Source: Isoetes taiwanensis (lineage: Eukaryota; Streptophyta; Lycopodiopsida; Isoetales; Isoetaceae). Taken from it: a stretch of 64,000 bases of DNA. The position numbers and the translations under genes were made by a program. Shown here one piece after another: positions 22,640-34,705 of this stretch. The first letter of the stretch is position 1; every line of letters begins with the position of its first letter. The stretch covers positions 9,433,141-9,497,140 of the forward strand of contig JAJEKV010000023.1 in the NCBI GenBank assembly GCA_021234155.1, written 5' to 3'. The notes below the pieces were generated by a model that did no database searches, was not told the origin of the DNA, and saw only the letters and a list, made by a program, of their open reading frames with translations.

Positions 22640-23760
22640 CCCTAACGTTGGCCTAAAATACTAGGGTAGCATCGGAATCTGATGGAGGCGGTGGTTCTGC
22701 TCTATGTGAGCCGAAAATGCCATCTTGCCCTTGTTCTTCCCTGATTTCATCAGTTGCTGCGGAGTTCTGGGTAGAACGGCAGGATCTGGCATCAGACTGC
22801 GGATTTGTGCAAAGGTATTGCTTTGCTTGATATCAGATAGTAATATTCCACAGAGGTAGAAGTGCTCTTGCAATTTGTTTCTGGATTAGCTTGTGCTCTT
22901 GCAATTTGTTTCTGGATTTGCTGTGCTATTGAACTGAAACGGAATTTAGATTCCGGAAAGGTTGGATCCAGCTGCAGGTTCCGCAGTGTTAAGTTCATTT
23001 CTGAATTGTTGTCAGCAAAGAATAGACTTGGACTGCTTGCTGACGTTGGATGCAACAGAAGATTTGGTTTAAAGGAGGAGCATAGCCCAACGTCCTGTGG
23101 TAATTTTGTTATTGCTTCTGGTACGTTCTGTCTGTAGAAATATCTTGTTGGTGCCTATTTTAACACTGGTACCAATCCGCTGCGGAGTTCTGGTACCATT
23201 TACATATTCAGGATATGAAGCTCCGAAGACATTGAAATGTGGATTTGCTTGCAGCATGATCTCTTTCATTCTCTCTTACAAGCATTGGAATCAGATTTGC
23301 AGGTAAACCTCAATCTTTAAGGCATTTTTTTGTCATGCAAATATAGGGATACGACTTACCAAAAGCAGAAGAGCTCTTCAAGCTGTGCACATGGTATGTC
23401 TAATGCAAAGGTAATGTCAGACGTTGCAAACAAAATTCTCTTTGATTTTATGTATATTATAGTTCTGATGCATAGATTTGTTGCAAAAACCAGTTTATTA
23501 TTTGTTTTATAATCTGGAACAAGGCGGAAGGATTTTGTTTAATCTACCCTGGTTGAGCCAAAATGGCTTCTTAATCCAGCTTCAACTTGTGGCTGTAATC
23601 TTTAAAGCAAATGTAAGATCAGATTCCGTGGATTCCTTGTGTTCCATAGTCCAGATGCAAATTGTATTCTGTGTGCCCTATAGTTCTAATAAAAAGTCGT
23701 GGATATGTATTTATTTTGCAGGTTTTAGTCAAATGAATTAGGCATGCAAGTACCAAATAT
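22640..23760 (+). other. Gene-like segment carried in TIR element copy 1
   Basis: Shares long blocks with 48540-49074 in the second copy. Examples are a 5' leader, TCTTACAAGCATTGGAATCAG/TTACAAGTATCTTGGGATGG and AGGTAAACCTCAATCTTTAAGGC, then AGCTGTGCACATGGT. The boundaries look like exon-intron structure, with TTGCAGGTAAAC as a donor. No protein of recognised family can be read. This is probably a captured or ancestral host gene portion, kept in both copies. The rest of the element between 20625 and 22640 and between 23760 and 25083 shows no gene. Confidence 0.4.
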
Positions 23761-26523
23761 GCAAGTCCTACTTGCATCTAACATGTCTCACTCTAACAAT
23801 GTCTCACTTCGCATGTGCAGAAATGTTCACATAAGATTTAGATTGTATAAATGGAGGCTAGCAAAAGATCTGGCCTTCTGAAAATAATAGAACAAGAATA
23901 ACTCTTTTGAAGAATGGACCTTTCTAATGGCAACGTGCAGGTGCTTTCTTTTTTCTGCTTTGCTAATGTCTTGATTGTATACAGATCTGATTGGCTAAAG
24001 TGAATCCAGATTACGTATTGTGCGACTGAAGGGGACGAGCAGCAATGTTTGCCCTCTCAAAAAAACGATCAAGAAATCTGTCTTGCAGATGCTAGAAGTG
24101 TCTGGAACTGTCTGTACAAATGGCTCTTTCTTTTAAACAAATAAGAAACTTTTTTTTGTACAATTTGCATCTAAGTTTGCCTGCTGCACTGTTGTGTGAG
24201 GGCTAGCCCTCTTGAAAATTTTGAAAAGCAATTGGCACTATTGTGTGGAAGATTCTAGAATACTGCAACCAAAACGGAACGTAAAACTATAAACAAATTT
24301 TTTACTACACTAATATCCATTACGTAACGAAAAATATTTCTTTGAAGATGCAAAGCCATTTACTTTAATAGAAAACATGTTTATTATTTGGTAATAAACT
24401 AGGAACTTTTTTCTTCATAAACACTGGTCTTATGTCACTACAGCAACAATTTTATAGGGCAACCACCATGAGTTACAAAAAATCTTATACGATTTCATAG
24501 GGCAAACACCATGAGTTACAAAAATTCTTAAAGAGAAATCAATAGTGGTTTTCAATGGAATATGTCTTAGTTTCTTTACTAAATTAATATTAATTGTTAA
24601 TTTGAAACATATATGGCATACATCGAACACAAAATACTTTGAAGATGCAAAGCCATTATTATTTTGCGAGATGAACTGTTGGTTGTTTTAATGAGAAATG
24701 CGAAGTCTTTATTGTACCGCATCAATGGTTTATGCGTCAAGGTATCCATGAGTTTATTGGGACATCACTATGAGTTGCTTGGTTCCTTAAAGCTAAAGAC
24801 ATTAGTGGTTTACAACCTAAACTATTAATTGGACACCATGTCACTTAGCATTAAAACATATCGATAAATTCACCACCACAAAGAACCATAGTGGTAAACT
24901 ATACCAGGAAACTATAATAAGAAAATATAGGTGCTTACTATGTGAATATACCACATTGAAAAACCATAAGTATGAACCTCACTATTTAACTGCATCTAGT
25001 TATTCAACATATTAACCCACAAAGTAATATTAGTTTATCTTAGTAGTATAACACAAAAAATAACACAAAATATCAATAACAGTTTTTTTGGGGCCTTTCC
25101 ACGTATCACTGCAACCTTGGAATGTTCCAGTGGGAAGAATGAAGGGGTCGTTTACCCTGTCTCCCTCAGGGCCTACCTAGCTGCGGAAGCGCAATATACA
25201 TGTCAGTAGTACATACATCAATAACATATGACCACCACGAGGGGTGGCTCACCACATAATCTGCATAAACAAAGATCAGTACATCACATAAGGGAGTTCT
25301 ACCCTGGCTCAGACACAGGGTTGGACTGACAAGCTTGGGTTTCCAGAGGTCAAGCAGACAGAGTGCAATAACAGTGGAGTTGGCTGGCAAAGGAACATGG
25401 CAGTTGGGTAGTCCGCTCCATCCGCCCCTCCTGTGCACACTTTGCAGAGTAGGTTGAAAAGTGTTGGGACCTGACTGTAGCCCGCCGGATGCATAGCCAA
25501 AGGGGCTATTCCTGGGTTGCATCTCCCCAGTTCCGATGGGGCAGGTAGGGATCTCTCCCTCCAGAGATCTACATGCTGACTCAAGGTGACTAGAGGGCCA
25601 CTGCCCTTATCCGACTTGAACCCAATGGAGAGTGACGCATCACTCCACGGGTGTCGAGCCCATGCCTTGCACACACGCAGTGACAAACCATTAGACCTAG
25701 TCCACAGGGATCCCTGGTAGGCCTTACACACCAGAGGGATCATTCTCATGAGTCAGGACATGAACCTCCTTATGAGCCAGTCTGGCCCCTTCACCCACAA
25801 CCAGGTGTGGCTCTTGTACACAGGCCGAATATTAGTAGTGCACTAAAGGGACTAGCTAGGAGCATCAACTACTAGGCTTGTAGGCCTCTACCCCCCTTCC
25901 CAATACAATGAGTCCACAGAGGTCATCCATCCATCCACATCATCACAGAACTAAAGAATAATATCTAATCTACATCATAGAAGTTATGTTCTTTAGTTAG
26001 GGCTCGCTATCTGGGGTTCTATGTGGCTGTTATGGGCAATTCAATAGGCTAATCATGCTAACTCTATGATCGGAAGGCGGAGTAGGCTATTGAATTGACG
26101 AAATACCTGGTCCCTGGCTTGCTCCTCTTGTTCCGAATGCGTCCATGTCGCTGTGTTGCTTGGGGATGCGGTCGGAAAGGAAATCTGACGAGCTAGAGTG
26201 ATCAGGCAGATCTTGGGAGTCGGAATTGACTCTTGAAGCGCGCGAACTGGAGCTCGGAAGGTTCATGAACGAAAAGTTAGGGTTTGGTTGCCTTACATAG
26301 GCTATCAGTTAGGGTTAGGGTTTCCATGACCCTTGGTATGCCTCTTAAAGGTTAATGGTCTAGAGTGCGCGCATTAATAAGTGTGCGCACCCTTGCAAGT
26401 TGCCCCCTAGGGCGCCACTTGCTTGGCTACACGTCGGTGTACACGTCAATTGGAATGGCGTGTACGCGTGACGGTGCAGTACGGTATACGTCTTGAGACC
26501 GTATATCGTACTGGAACATCACA

Positions 26524-26536
26524 TTCTCCCCACCTT
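26524..26536 (-). promoter_or_regulatory. Gypsy polypurine tract
   Basis: TTCTCCCCACCTT on plus, AAGGTGGGGAGAA on the element strand, directly before the 3' LTR. Confidence 0.82.
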
Positions 26537-27337
26537 ACAAATGATGCTGTCCGCAGCATCGTGGGTCTCCCCACCTTGGGATCTTCTTGTCCTGCAACAA
26601 CTTGATGCATACACTTTATTATTACTACACTTATACATTTATTAGCATTACTTTAAGTAATACTTTAAACATTATTATTTACTCAATATGTTAAAACAAT
26701 ATTTGTATTTATTTCAAGTTTATCAGTTTCATTATGTTTCTCGGTACTCTTCATTCCTTGCAACACGTTCCAATTACAATTGTGTTGCAAGTCTTCTGCC
26801 CTCCGGAGTGCTCTATTGGCCTGCAGGTCGATACTATGTTAGTACCATTTCAATAATGAATATTATTATGGTTATAAGGGGACCACCCATTTAATTAACT
26901 AAATGGATGCATGACTAATCTCCCGGCGTAGGAAGAGGATGCTTCTTCCATCGTGGCCGTCGAGACAGCGCCCTATAATGCCTACATGCCGCTCGTGCCT
27001 ACACCTTTAGTTTCCCAAGCATGGAGGATAGAGTCCTTCCCGTAATTGGGGCGTGAAGGATGGGGTCCTCCTCGTAGGGATTGGCTAGAGGTGCTTCCCT
27101 ATCCATGCATTCCTGAATGACCTCTTATCTCTTGAGGTCATCTACTTTCGTCAGACGGAAGTAGACCTTTTAATCTACTTTACAGCTAATCCAAGCAGAA
27201 CCGCGGTCATGCCTACAATGACATTACACCACGTCCTAGAGATCACCGTAGTGGTCCCATCATCGGTAACAACGCATGTAACCCATACTTAGCATAGGTT
27301 GCATGCGTCAATTAATCTACACAACCATCGACATGCC
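26537..27337 (-). other. Gypsy 3' untranslated region
   Basis: About 800 bp between the integrase stop and the PPT. No coding signal seen. The sequence is more GC-balanced than the LTR and has no internal repeat that I can support. Confidence 0.6.
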
Positions 27338-28473
27338 TTAGTCGATTTCTTCGGAGATGATCTTGCCGTCCCATTGCTCCATGAATTCCGGGTACTGCCT
27401 TATGAGGTCGTGCTTAAGTACCCACGTCGCGTCTTCCACTGGCAAGTGTTTCCACTTGACCAAGTATTGGAGAAACTCTGATCTTCTTGTTTTCTTGATT
27501 GCTTTATCCAGGATCAAGACTGGGATTATCTCTAGCTGCTCTTCTGTCATTTCCAACAAGGTTGGCGTGTCCAAGACTTCTTCTGAATTTGGAGTATGCT
27601 TCTTCAACAAACTCACGTGGAAGACCTTATGAATCTTGAGGTGTGCTGGCAGGTCCAGCTTGTAGAATTGATTTTCTACTCTCCTGACTATTCTGAAGGG
27701 TCCAGCCCACCTTGAAGCAAGCTTCTTGCAATTTTCGATGCGGAGCTTTGCCTGCTTTACCTTGATCTTGAGCCAAACATTGTCGCCAACTTCAAACTCT
27801 CTGACTGTTCGGTGCTTGTCGGCGATGCTCTTTTGTCGACTCCTTGCTGCAAGAAGATATCCTCGAACTTCTTCTACCAGCTGCTGCATGTCGGCCAACA
27901 TTTGCTGCGAAACCTCTACTTTTGACACTGGATTGTGCCATGTGTCTGGAGTTAGGCATTGATAGTCGTAGTTGATTATGAACAACGACATTTGGGATAA
28001 TTCCTGCTTGGTGCTATTATACGCGAACTCCATCAAGTGAATAAATTCTTCCCATATACCCTGCTTGTTCCAGACATAGTTTCGTAGCATGTCTTTCAAA
28101 ATTCTGTTGGTCCATTCCGTTTGCCCATCCGTCTGAGGATGATAGGCCGTGCTCATGGACAGCTTCGTCTGAATTGTCGTAAACATATCTTGCCAAAAGG
28201 CACTCATGAACTTCGGGTGTCTGTCGGAGATGATCTCTCTCGGCATGCCATGGAGCCTGAAGATTTCTTTGGTGAAGAGCTTTGCTGTATCCAGAGCTGT
28301 GTCTGTGGCCTTGCAAGGCACAAAATGTGCCATCTTCGACAACTTGTCGACCACGACCATCAAGGCGTCCTTCCCTCTTACTGTCCTTGGAAGCCCTGTT
28401 ATGAAGTCCATGCTGATGACCTCCCACTTCGCTAATGGTTCCAATGCCCCTGGAATTCGGAGCTGCTCCATCT
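27338..28473 (-). pseudogene. Gypsy integrase core with C-terminal chromodomain
   Basis: The open frame from 28473 begins MEQLRIPGALEPLAKWEV; residues upstream in the same frame are copia C LTR. The integrase triad is visible: Asp in SMDFITGLP, Asp in ISDRHPKFMSAF, Glu in GQTEWTNRIL (family GQTERTN). The GPFRIVRRV and HKVFHVSLLKKH motifs follow. The final 50 residues, FLQYLVKWKHLPVEDATW then EFMEQW, form a chromodomain as in chromoviruses, which reads histone marks to guide insertion. The N-terminal zinc-binding part and all upstream pol are missing, cut off by copia C. Confidence 0.92.
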
Positions 28474-29020
28474 TGAAAAGTTTGTTCAAATCACAAATGC
28501 AACTTAAGACATTCACGTTGTCTTACAACTTCAACACAAATACTTCTCCTTTACTTAGACCATAGAACCTTTAGACCATTGAATCATTACAATTCAAACC
28601 ATTATAATGCAATCCAAAATACAGAATCGAAGCATATAAGATAAAAACCACTTCGCCTATATCAATGATCCATTTGAACTTACAGATCGGTTCCCCCTAG
28701 AGCCGATTCACCTCCGGTGTCAGGTCTGCCTTGTTCAGATCTGTTAGTTCTTTCTTATCAGCTTGTTTCCGGTCGGTTCGGCATCAACATAGCTAATTCT
28801 ATCCACGTTCGTTCTTTGTCACCATTTCATTTGGCCGAGTTCTAATTTTCATCAACCAATAACTAACACCCAAATCATTAATTCAATGGTCTCGTATTTC
28901 CAATGGTCTCGATATTCAATGGTCTTGATCACCTTCATATCATAAGGTTTTACCTTCAAACCTAGTTCACAAACTTGAAGACATTGATTCATGATATTTT
29001 AACTTTCATTCCCCCTTCAT
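28474..29020 (-). repeat. Copia C 3' LTR (right edge uncertain)
   Basis: 28474-28802 matches 34706-35034 closely. Beyond that the partner LTR is truncated, so the edge cannot be set by comparison. TTTCATTCCCCCTTC at about 29003-29018 could be the complement of the PPT, which would end the LTR near 29005. Confidence 0.7.
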
Positions 29021-29184
29021 GAATCAATATCAAACTGTATTTGAGCCAAGCGATTGTTTCACTTCACCATATTCTTATACTTGCTTCTGATTGCTTCTGA
29101 TTCATAATGCAGTAAACTTCCTTCAATGCTTTAGTTACTTCTTTACTGTATTGCTGTCTGCAACCTTAAAACATTACTAAGACA

Positions 29185-29865
29185 TCACACCTTTACTGTA
29201 TGGACTCCCAATAGCCCTTGCAACTTCTGAAACTTTGTGATAGTGATTGCTTTAGTTAAGATATCAGCAATCTGATTATCTGTATGAAAATATTCCACTA
29301 TGATAAGTCCAGAGGCAACCATTTCTCTAATGTAATGGACATGCAATTCAATGTGCTTCGTTCTTTCGTGCAGCACTGGATTTCTCGTGATTGAGATGCA
29401 ACTCATATTGTCTGAAAACAGGCTGGTTGGTTGTGTTTGTGGTATACCCAGCTCTTCCAAAAGTCTTCTAACCCATATTATTTCTCATGAAGCTAATGAT
29501 GCCACCTTATATTCTGCTTCAGTCGTAGACACAGCTATACTTTCTTGCTTCTTACTTCTCCAAGATATACATGCTCCTCCAAGTATCAGCGGATATCCAA
29601 AGGTTGATTTGTGTATATCTATATCTCTAGCCCAATCAGCATCAGAGTATGCTACTAAGTTCAGATTATTGTTACAATAACTAGTGCCATAATTCTGAGT
29701 TCCTTTCAGAAATCTCAGAATCCTTTTGGCTGCCTGCCAATGTTGTCTCCCTGGATTATTCAGAAATCTGCTGAGCATATTTACCCCAAATGAGATATCT
29801 GGCCTTGTGCAATTTGACACATATAACAAACATCCAATTAGTTCTCTGTAAGGCACGGTTGCCAT
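29185..29865 (-). pseudogene. Copia C RT end and RNase H
   Basis: 29485-29865 reads VPYRELIGCLLYVSNCTRPDISFGVNMLSRF and the RNase H start AYSDADWARDIDIHKSTFGYPLILGGACISW. 29185-29460 continues with LFSDNMSCISITRNPVLHERTKHIELHVHYIREMV and NQIADILTKAI. A stop or indel between 29460 and 29485 separates the parts. The domain order and motifs are otherwise complete. Confidence 0.85.
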
Positions 29866-29913
29866 TTGTTCTACTTCTGCTTCAGTTGAAAGACATGAAT
29901 CAGAACTGAGTTT

Positions 29914-30717
29914 CTATCCTTGGACCAGAGGTGTATTCGCTGCATTGCATAAAGTCATGCCAAATCTTCTTATCATTCCTTCTATGTTTTCCTTTTGAGT
30001 CAAGACAAGTCTTCCCTTTTCTCTATCTCTAGTTACCTCTATTCCCAAGAATTTTTGCAACATTCCCAAATCTGTCATCTCAAATCTATCTTTCAAAACT
30101 GTTTTGCATTTGTTCAAGCATTCCATTCTGTTTGAGACCATAATGCAGTCATCTACGTACAAGGCTATAATGCAAAAATTATCCTCATACCTGTATTTGT
30201 ACAAATTCCCTTCATTGTTCAGTTTTGCATATCCATGCTCCTTTAAAAAATTGTCTATGCACAGGTACCACTGCCTAGGCGACTGCCTTAGCCCATATAC
30301 AGCTCGATCTAATTTCCAGACCTTGTCACCTTCTATTTCAAAGCCTTTAGCTTGTTGCATAAATATTTCCTCCTCTAGTTTTGCATTCAGAAAGGCGGTT
30401 TTCACATCCATATGATGTATTTCTAGATTTAAAGCATTTGTATACGCCAACAAGGTGTGTATGCTTGTCAGTTTAACCAGGGGCGAAAAAGTATCTTCAA
30501 AATCAATGCCTCTTTTTTGAGTGAAGCCTTGAGCCACTAATCTGGTCTTGTACTTCTTTTGGCCATCATTTCCTTTCTTAAGCTTAAATATCCACTTGCT
30601 TCCTACAATGTTTTTTTCTTTAGGCTTGTCTACTACCTTATATGTGTTCGTCCTCTTAAAAGAACTAATCTCTTCTATCATGGCCCTTTTCCATTGCTCA
30701 GTATCTTTAGACTCCAA
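29914..30717 (-). pseudogene. Copia C reverse transcriptase
   Basis: A 267-codon open block: EQWKRAMIEEISSFKRTNTYKVV, then GSKWIFKLK, KTRLVAQGFTQKRGIDFEDTFSPLVK, HHMDVKTAFLNAKLEEEIFM, VYGLRQSPRQWY, active site IIALYVDDCIMVSN and FEMTDLGMLQKFLGIEVTRD. All standard copia RT blocks are present and in frame, so this is the best RT domain in the window. It is separated by short breaks from integrase (30717-30733) and RNase H (29865-29914), and so is likely part of a once continuous polyprotein. Confidence 0.9.
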
Positions 30718-30732
30718 AGCATCCTCATATGA

Positions 30733-31308
30733 CTATGGCACATCAGGTTCCACAATAGCAAGCACAGCACGAATGTCCTTCTCTTCTAACCTTTTACTTC
30801 TTCCCCCTTCTTGTCTCCCAAACCTAGTTGTGTCAAAGTTTATTCCTCTCTTCAATTGTTCCAATTCTGTTTTTTCTTTTGGTTTCGTTTCTCTTACTTT
30901 ATTTTCTGCTTCAACCTCAGCAGCCTGCTCTAATTCAGAATTGTAGTTTTGTTCCAGGTTTTCCATTGGTTCCTCTTCCATGTCACTGTACTCTTCAATG
31001 TACTGATCTGCCCGAGCATTCTCATCTCTTGTTTCCTCTTCTACTTCTTCCTTTTTTTCTTCATTTTCTGTTTTATGCTTTCCAATTAATATATCTCTGT
31101 CTTTGAACAACACATTCTCATCAAAACTTACATCCCTACAAATAAGAATTCTTTTATTCTCATGATCATATAGCTGATAGGCTTTGGAGATTTCATCATA
31201 CCCAATCAAGAAACTCAGTTTTGCTTTGTCATCTAACTTTTTCCTTAATTCTTCTGGAATATGTGCAAATGCTACACATCCATAGGCTCTGAATTTTTCA
31301 AAGCTCAC
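30733..31308 (-). pseudogene. Copia C integrase C-terminal region
   Basis: Reads FRAYGCVAFAHIPEELRKKLDDKAKLSFLIGYDEISKAYQLYDHENKRI, the conserved segment after the copia integrase core, followed by a strongly acidic spacer (KTENEEKKEEVEEETRDENA) leading to RT. A stop lies between this and the core at 31308-31372. Confidence 0.82.
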
Positions 31309-31371
31309 TTCTCTATTTGTCCATATCTCCTCTACGATTTTCCCATTTAGGCTTGCCAGAGGTATTCTGTT

Positions 31372-32670
31372 TTATATATGCACAGCTGTGAGTACTGCTT
31401 CTTCCCATAGATAGTTTGGAAGCCCAGTATGCTTCAACATGGCTCTAACTGCATCCAGGATAGTTCTGTTCTTACGCTCTGCAACACCATTTTGCCGAGG
31501 AGAGTACCTACATGTCAACTGCCTTTTGATTCCCTTTTCTGAGCAGCATCTTTTGAATTCATGAGATAAATATTCTCCACCACGATCTGATCTAATGCAC
31601 TTTATTTTTCTATTAGTGTCTCTTTCCACTTCTGCCTCAAACTTTTTAAAAGCATCAAATGCTTGATCCTTAGTTTTAAGTGTATAACATTTCGTTCTTC
31701 TAGAATAATCATCAACAAACGTTATAAAGTACCTTTTTCCATGAAGACTCCTCACGTTCAAAGGACCACAAAGGTCTGAATGTATCAGGTCCAGAATTCC
31801 TTTTGCTCTCTTCTTCGATTTCTGGAAAGGTAGACGAGTGTGCTTACCAAGTTTGCAGCCCAAACATGTAAATTGTTCAATGTTATCATCTGAAGCAATT
31901 ATTCCCCTTTTGATCATGAATTTAACATTATTTTGATGAGTATGCCCCAGCCTTTCATGCCACAGTCGTGCAGATGGTAATGATACAACATTTATACTTT
32001 CTGAAACATCCTTATTTGAAAAACCAAACAAATTTCCCACTCGTTTTGCCAAAAACTTGATTTCATTATTATAAAACACTTTACAATACTTCTTCTCAAA
32101 GCGCACCTTATATCCCAAGTCAACTAACTGACTTATGGATATCAAGTTCCTGACAATTGAAGGTACGCACAAAACATTTTCTAGATTCACTATATTTCCA
32201 TCTAGATCATACAGCTCCAGCCAGCCAGCTTCTTCGACCTTCTGAAGTACTCCATTCCCCATCTGTACATGATGTGAGGTCTTCGTTTTCCTATTTCTGA
32301 GTTTATTTGCTGACTTGACTATGCTTCTCTCAGCTCCACTATCTAGCACATATAATTCAGCATTAGATTCATTTTCTAGAGCACTCAAAGCATTATCAAT
32401 AGTTACCTCAGCCTCTGTGTCAGATTCTCCATCATCAGCATCTTTTGCTACATTTACGGATGCAAATTCTCTGTTGCCAGTTCCTCTACCTCTCCCTTTT
32501 GTAGTTCGTGTGCCTCTCCTACTATTGGTAAGGTTTCTGCCTCTTCCTCTTCCCATATCCTTTGGACTGGAGCAGTTGCTTGCAAAGTGTCCGTACCCTT
32601 CACAATCATAGCATATCAATTCTCTACCTTCTCTGCTCCTTGGACAGTTTGCTTTCAAGTGCCCAAACAT
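31372..32670 (-). pseudogene. Copia C zinc knuckle, protease, pre-integrase, integrase core
   Basis: Begins FGHLKANCPRSREGRELICYDCEGYGHFASNC (knuckle region), then an Arg/Gly linker. The aspartic protease motif VLDSGAERSIV keeps DSGA, unlike copia A and B. Next come LCVPSIVRNLISISQLVDLG, the pre-integrase zinc region (H…H…CLGCKLGKH) and the integrase core with HSDLCGPLNV, RSDRGGEYLSHEF and RQNGVAERKNRT (complete D-D-E). 432 residues are open. It ends at a stop after TAVHI, where the family continues with Y/VQNLLP. Confidence 0.9.
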
Positions 32671-32890
32671 CTTGCAGCTAAAGCAGGGTTTGCATTGCCT
32701 TTACTTTTCTCAGCTAGAAGTACCTCAGTATATACGTCCTCATCTTCCTCCTTTGCTAACTTCATTTGTTCTATTTCTATTCTGATCAGTACTTCAGCCT
32801 TCTCCCTATTTCTTCCCATTGTCCTAACTAGAGTACTTAATTGACCAAAGCTCGAAAAGGCTCTAGCCAGGTTGAGTACCTGGAATTCTC
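32655..32890 (-). pseudogene. Copia C gag, C-terminal part
   Basis: Reads EFQVLNLARAFSSFGQLSTLVRTMGRNREKAEVLIRIEIEQMKLAKEEDEDVYTEVLLA and leads toward the zinc knuckles with a frame change at 32655-32670. It is the continuation of the gag N-terminal part beyond the insertion at 32891-34227. Confidence 0.75.
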
Positions 32891-33952
32891 GCGTAATAGA
32901 ATCAACACCATATAGTATTCCGCTTGAAATCTTATAGTATTTTGCAAATCTTGTTATACAGTATAGCAAATTTTGTACTTGCATACCCCACAAACGAGGA
33001 ACTTTACGTACGGTGTAGATTAAGGAATAAGGGGTGAATATGCCTATCCAACAGCTCTCGTTGCCCGGAGTCACCCCCGGTGTGAATATGCACCCAAACC
33101 AAAGGGGGTTTAAGGGGGATTTTAATTTAAATGTGTTGGATCCAATGGTTGTGTTAATTAATGTCAATGGTAGTTATGTGTTGGTTGTTAATGTCAATGG
33201 TTGTTATGTGTTGGTTGTTATGTGTTGGGGGATTTAATTTTTATATGTTGGATGTTAATGGTTTGTGTTGCAAAAAAATTTTTTTGGCCCCTTCGGGGCC
33301 TTAGGGACGTCCCCCAGTGTGACAAAAATTTTAGAATTCAAACCGGAAAAAAACTAGAATTCATTTGAGGCTTTCATCACCTATAGCTTTTGAATTTTAT
33401 CACAATAAAACAAATAGAACATAAGTAAAAGTTACCATAAAGATAGAGCAGATTGATCCCATTATTCTGAAAGTCATAAAGTTTGCAACACCCATACACA
33501 AACATTTTTCAACTGGAATTTAACAGCAGCCTTTGGCCTCTATGGATTCTTGTGGTGAGAAACCAAAGTGGGAAACTTTTCTGCTTGTTAGCACAAGGAT
33601 CTAGAAGCCTTGGAATTTGCTTAATAACTGCCTCAAAATCTAAAAATGCATGGTAATTTTTTGCAAGCTTCATTCGAAATGAGTCATAAAACAATATCCA
33701 ATAGCGCAATCCTGTATTAATCAGCTGGTAGGATGTGAAAGCCTACCAAACCCGGCCGAAAAATTGCTGTTTTAGCATGGATAACTTAACCAAACATATC
33801 CATATCATACACTATCAAAAAGATCTCGGAGAGAGCTTTCCAACGCAATAAAAATCATCTCAAACAGAGCTCTGGATCAAAAGTTATGATAAGAAATGTG
33901 TTGCCGGCGGGGAAACTGCACTACAAGCGCCCTTCAAGCCCTTCATGTGCCC

Positions 33953-34066
33953 ATTATGCACCACACACACAAAAAGAGGGCTTTTGTTGTGAGCCATTGG
34001 TTGTTGACCATTATGCACCACACGCACAAAAAAAGGGCTTTTGTTGTGAGCCATTGGTTGTTGACC
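33953..34066. repeat. 57-bp tandem duplication
   Basis: Two copies (33953-34009, 34010-34066) of a unit starting ATTATGCACCACAC and ending GGTTGTTGACC, with very few differences. Confidence 0.92.
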
Positions 34067-34108
34067 ATTGGAAAAAAAAAAGGCTAAAATCAATGGCTCA
34101 GAAATGGT

Positions 34109-34227
34109 GCACTCTAGATGTACGCATTAGTACATCCATTTGAATACATCACGAAATCATAGGAAAACCTTAGTGAAAAGCGTACAAAAACACAAAGAAA
34201 ACCCCCTGTTATTATGCTACATATTAG
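34109..34227. repeat. Dispersed repeat module, copy 2
   Basis: Same 119-bp length as 384-502 and the same ends (GCACTCTAG…ATATTAG). Here its right end coincides with the point where copia C gag coding resumes, which marks it as a true element terminus. Confidence 0.7.
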
Positions 34228-34683
34228 GCACCTTGGCTGCTTCCAAATCTTCAATAATATTATCAAATTTCTGGAAAAACTGAGTAAGATTATCACCTTC
34301 TTTATATTTGAGTCTCCTTAATTCTCTGTCAAGCATCTCAATTTGAGAGGTATTTTTGACTTCATACATTTTAACAAGATATTCCCACATTTCCTTGGGC
34401 GATTTATCTCTAATTTTTTGCTTGCAATAATGACTTTTGCCTCCTGCACCTTTCCTTTCACATTACTTCTTTCACTTGTACCAGCACCACTAGAAGTTCC
34501 TTCACCATGCTGTGAATTCATTGAGTTGTGTTCACCTTCAGCTTCCATGTCTCCACTGACATAGTCCCACAGTCCTTCTGCAATAAGAACATCTGTCATT
34601 CTGTTTTTCCAGGCCTGAAAGCCTGCTTCCCCTTCGTACAGACTAATTTCACTCAATAGACTTGCTCCAAGCCTTGTTGCCAT
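34228..34683 (-). pseudogene. Copia C gag, N-terminal part
   Basis: ATG at 34683 opens MATRLGASLLSEISLYEGEAGFQAWKNRMTDVL, the UBN2-type gag start. A frameshift near 34370-34410 moves to the frame reading QIEMLDRELRRLKYKEGDNLTQFFQKFDNIIEDLEAAKVPN, which ends at the foreign insertion. Confidence 0.8.
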
Positions 34684-34692
34684 ATCTAACCT

Positions 34693-34705
34693 GCTCTAAT
34701 ACCAA
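34693..34705 (-). promoter_or_regulatory. Copia C primer-binding site
   Basis: GCTCTAATACCAA, reverse complement TTGGTATTAGAGC; one mismatch to the usual initiator-Met complement (TTGGTATCAGAGC). Confidence 0.85.

Larger units (their letters stand above)
32891..34227. mobile_element. 1.3-kb unclassified insertion in copia C gag
   Basis: Copia C gag stops making sense at about 32891 (EFQVLNL side) and resumes at 34228 (IIEDLEAAKVPN side), so this segment is foreign. Its right 119 bp recur at 384-502. It contains GTTATGTGTTGGTTGTTAATGTCAATGG-type direct repeats near 33150-33230, a small GGCCCCTTCGGGGCC palindrome near 33290 and a 57-bp tandem repeat. No coding domain is seen, and I cannot define terminal repeats or a duplication. 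Confidence 0.6.

Noticed and set aside
25166-25749. 118- and 146-residue minus-strand frames
   Set aside because: They lie in the gypsy LTR and have decayed counterparts at 40736-41319; no protein family.
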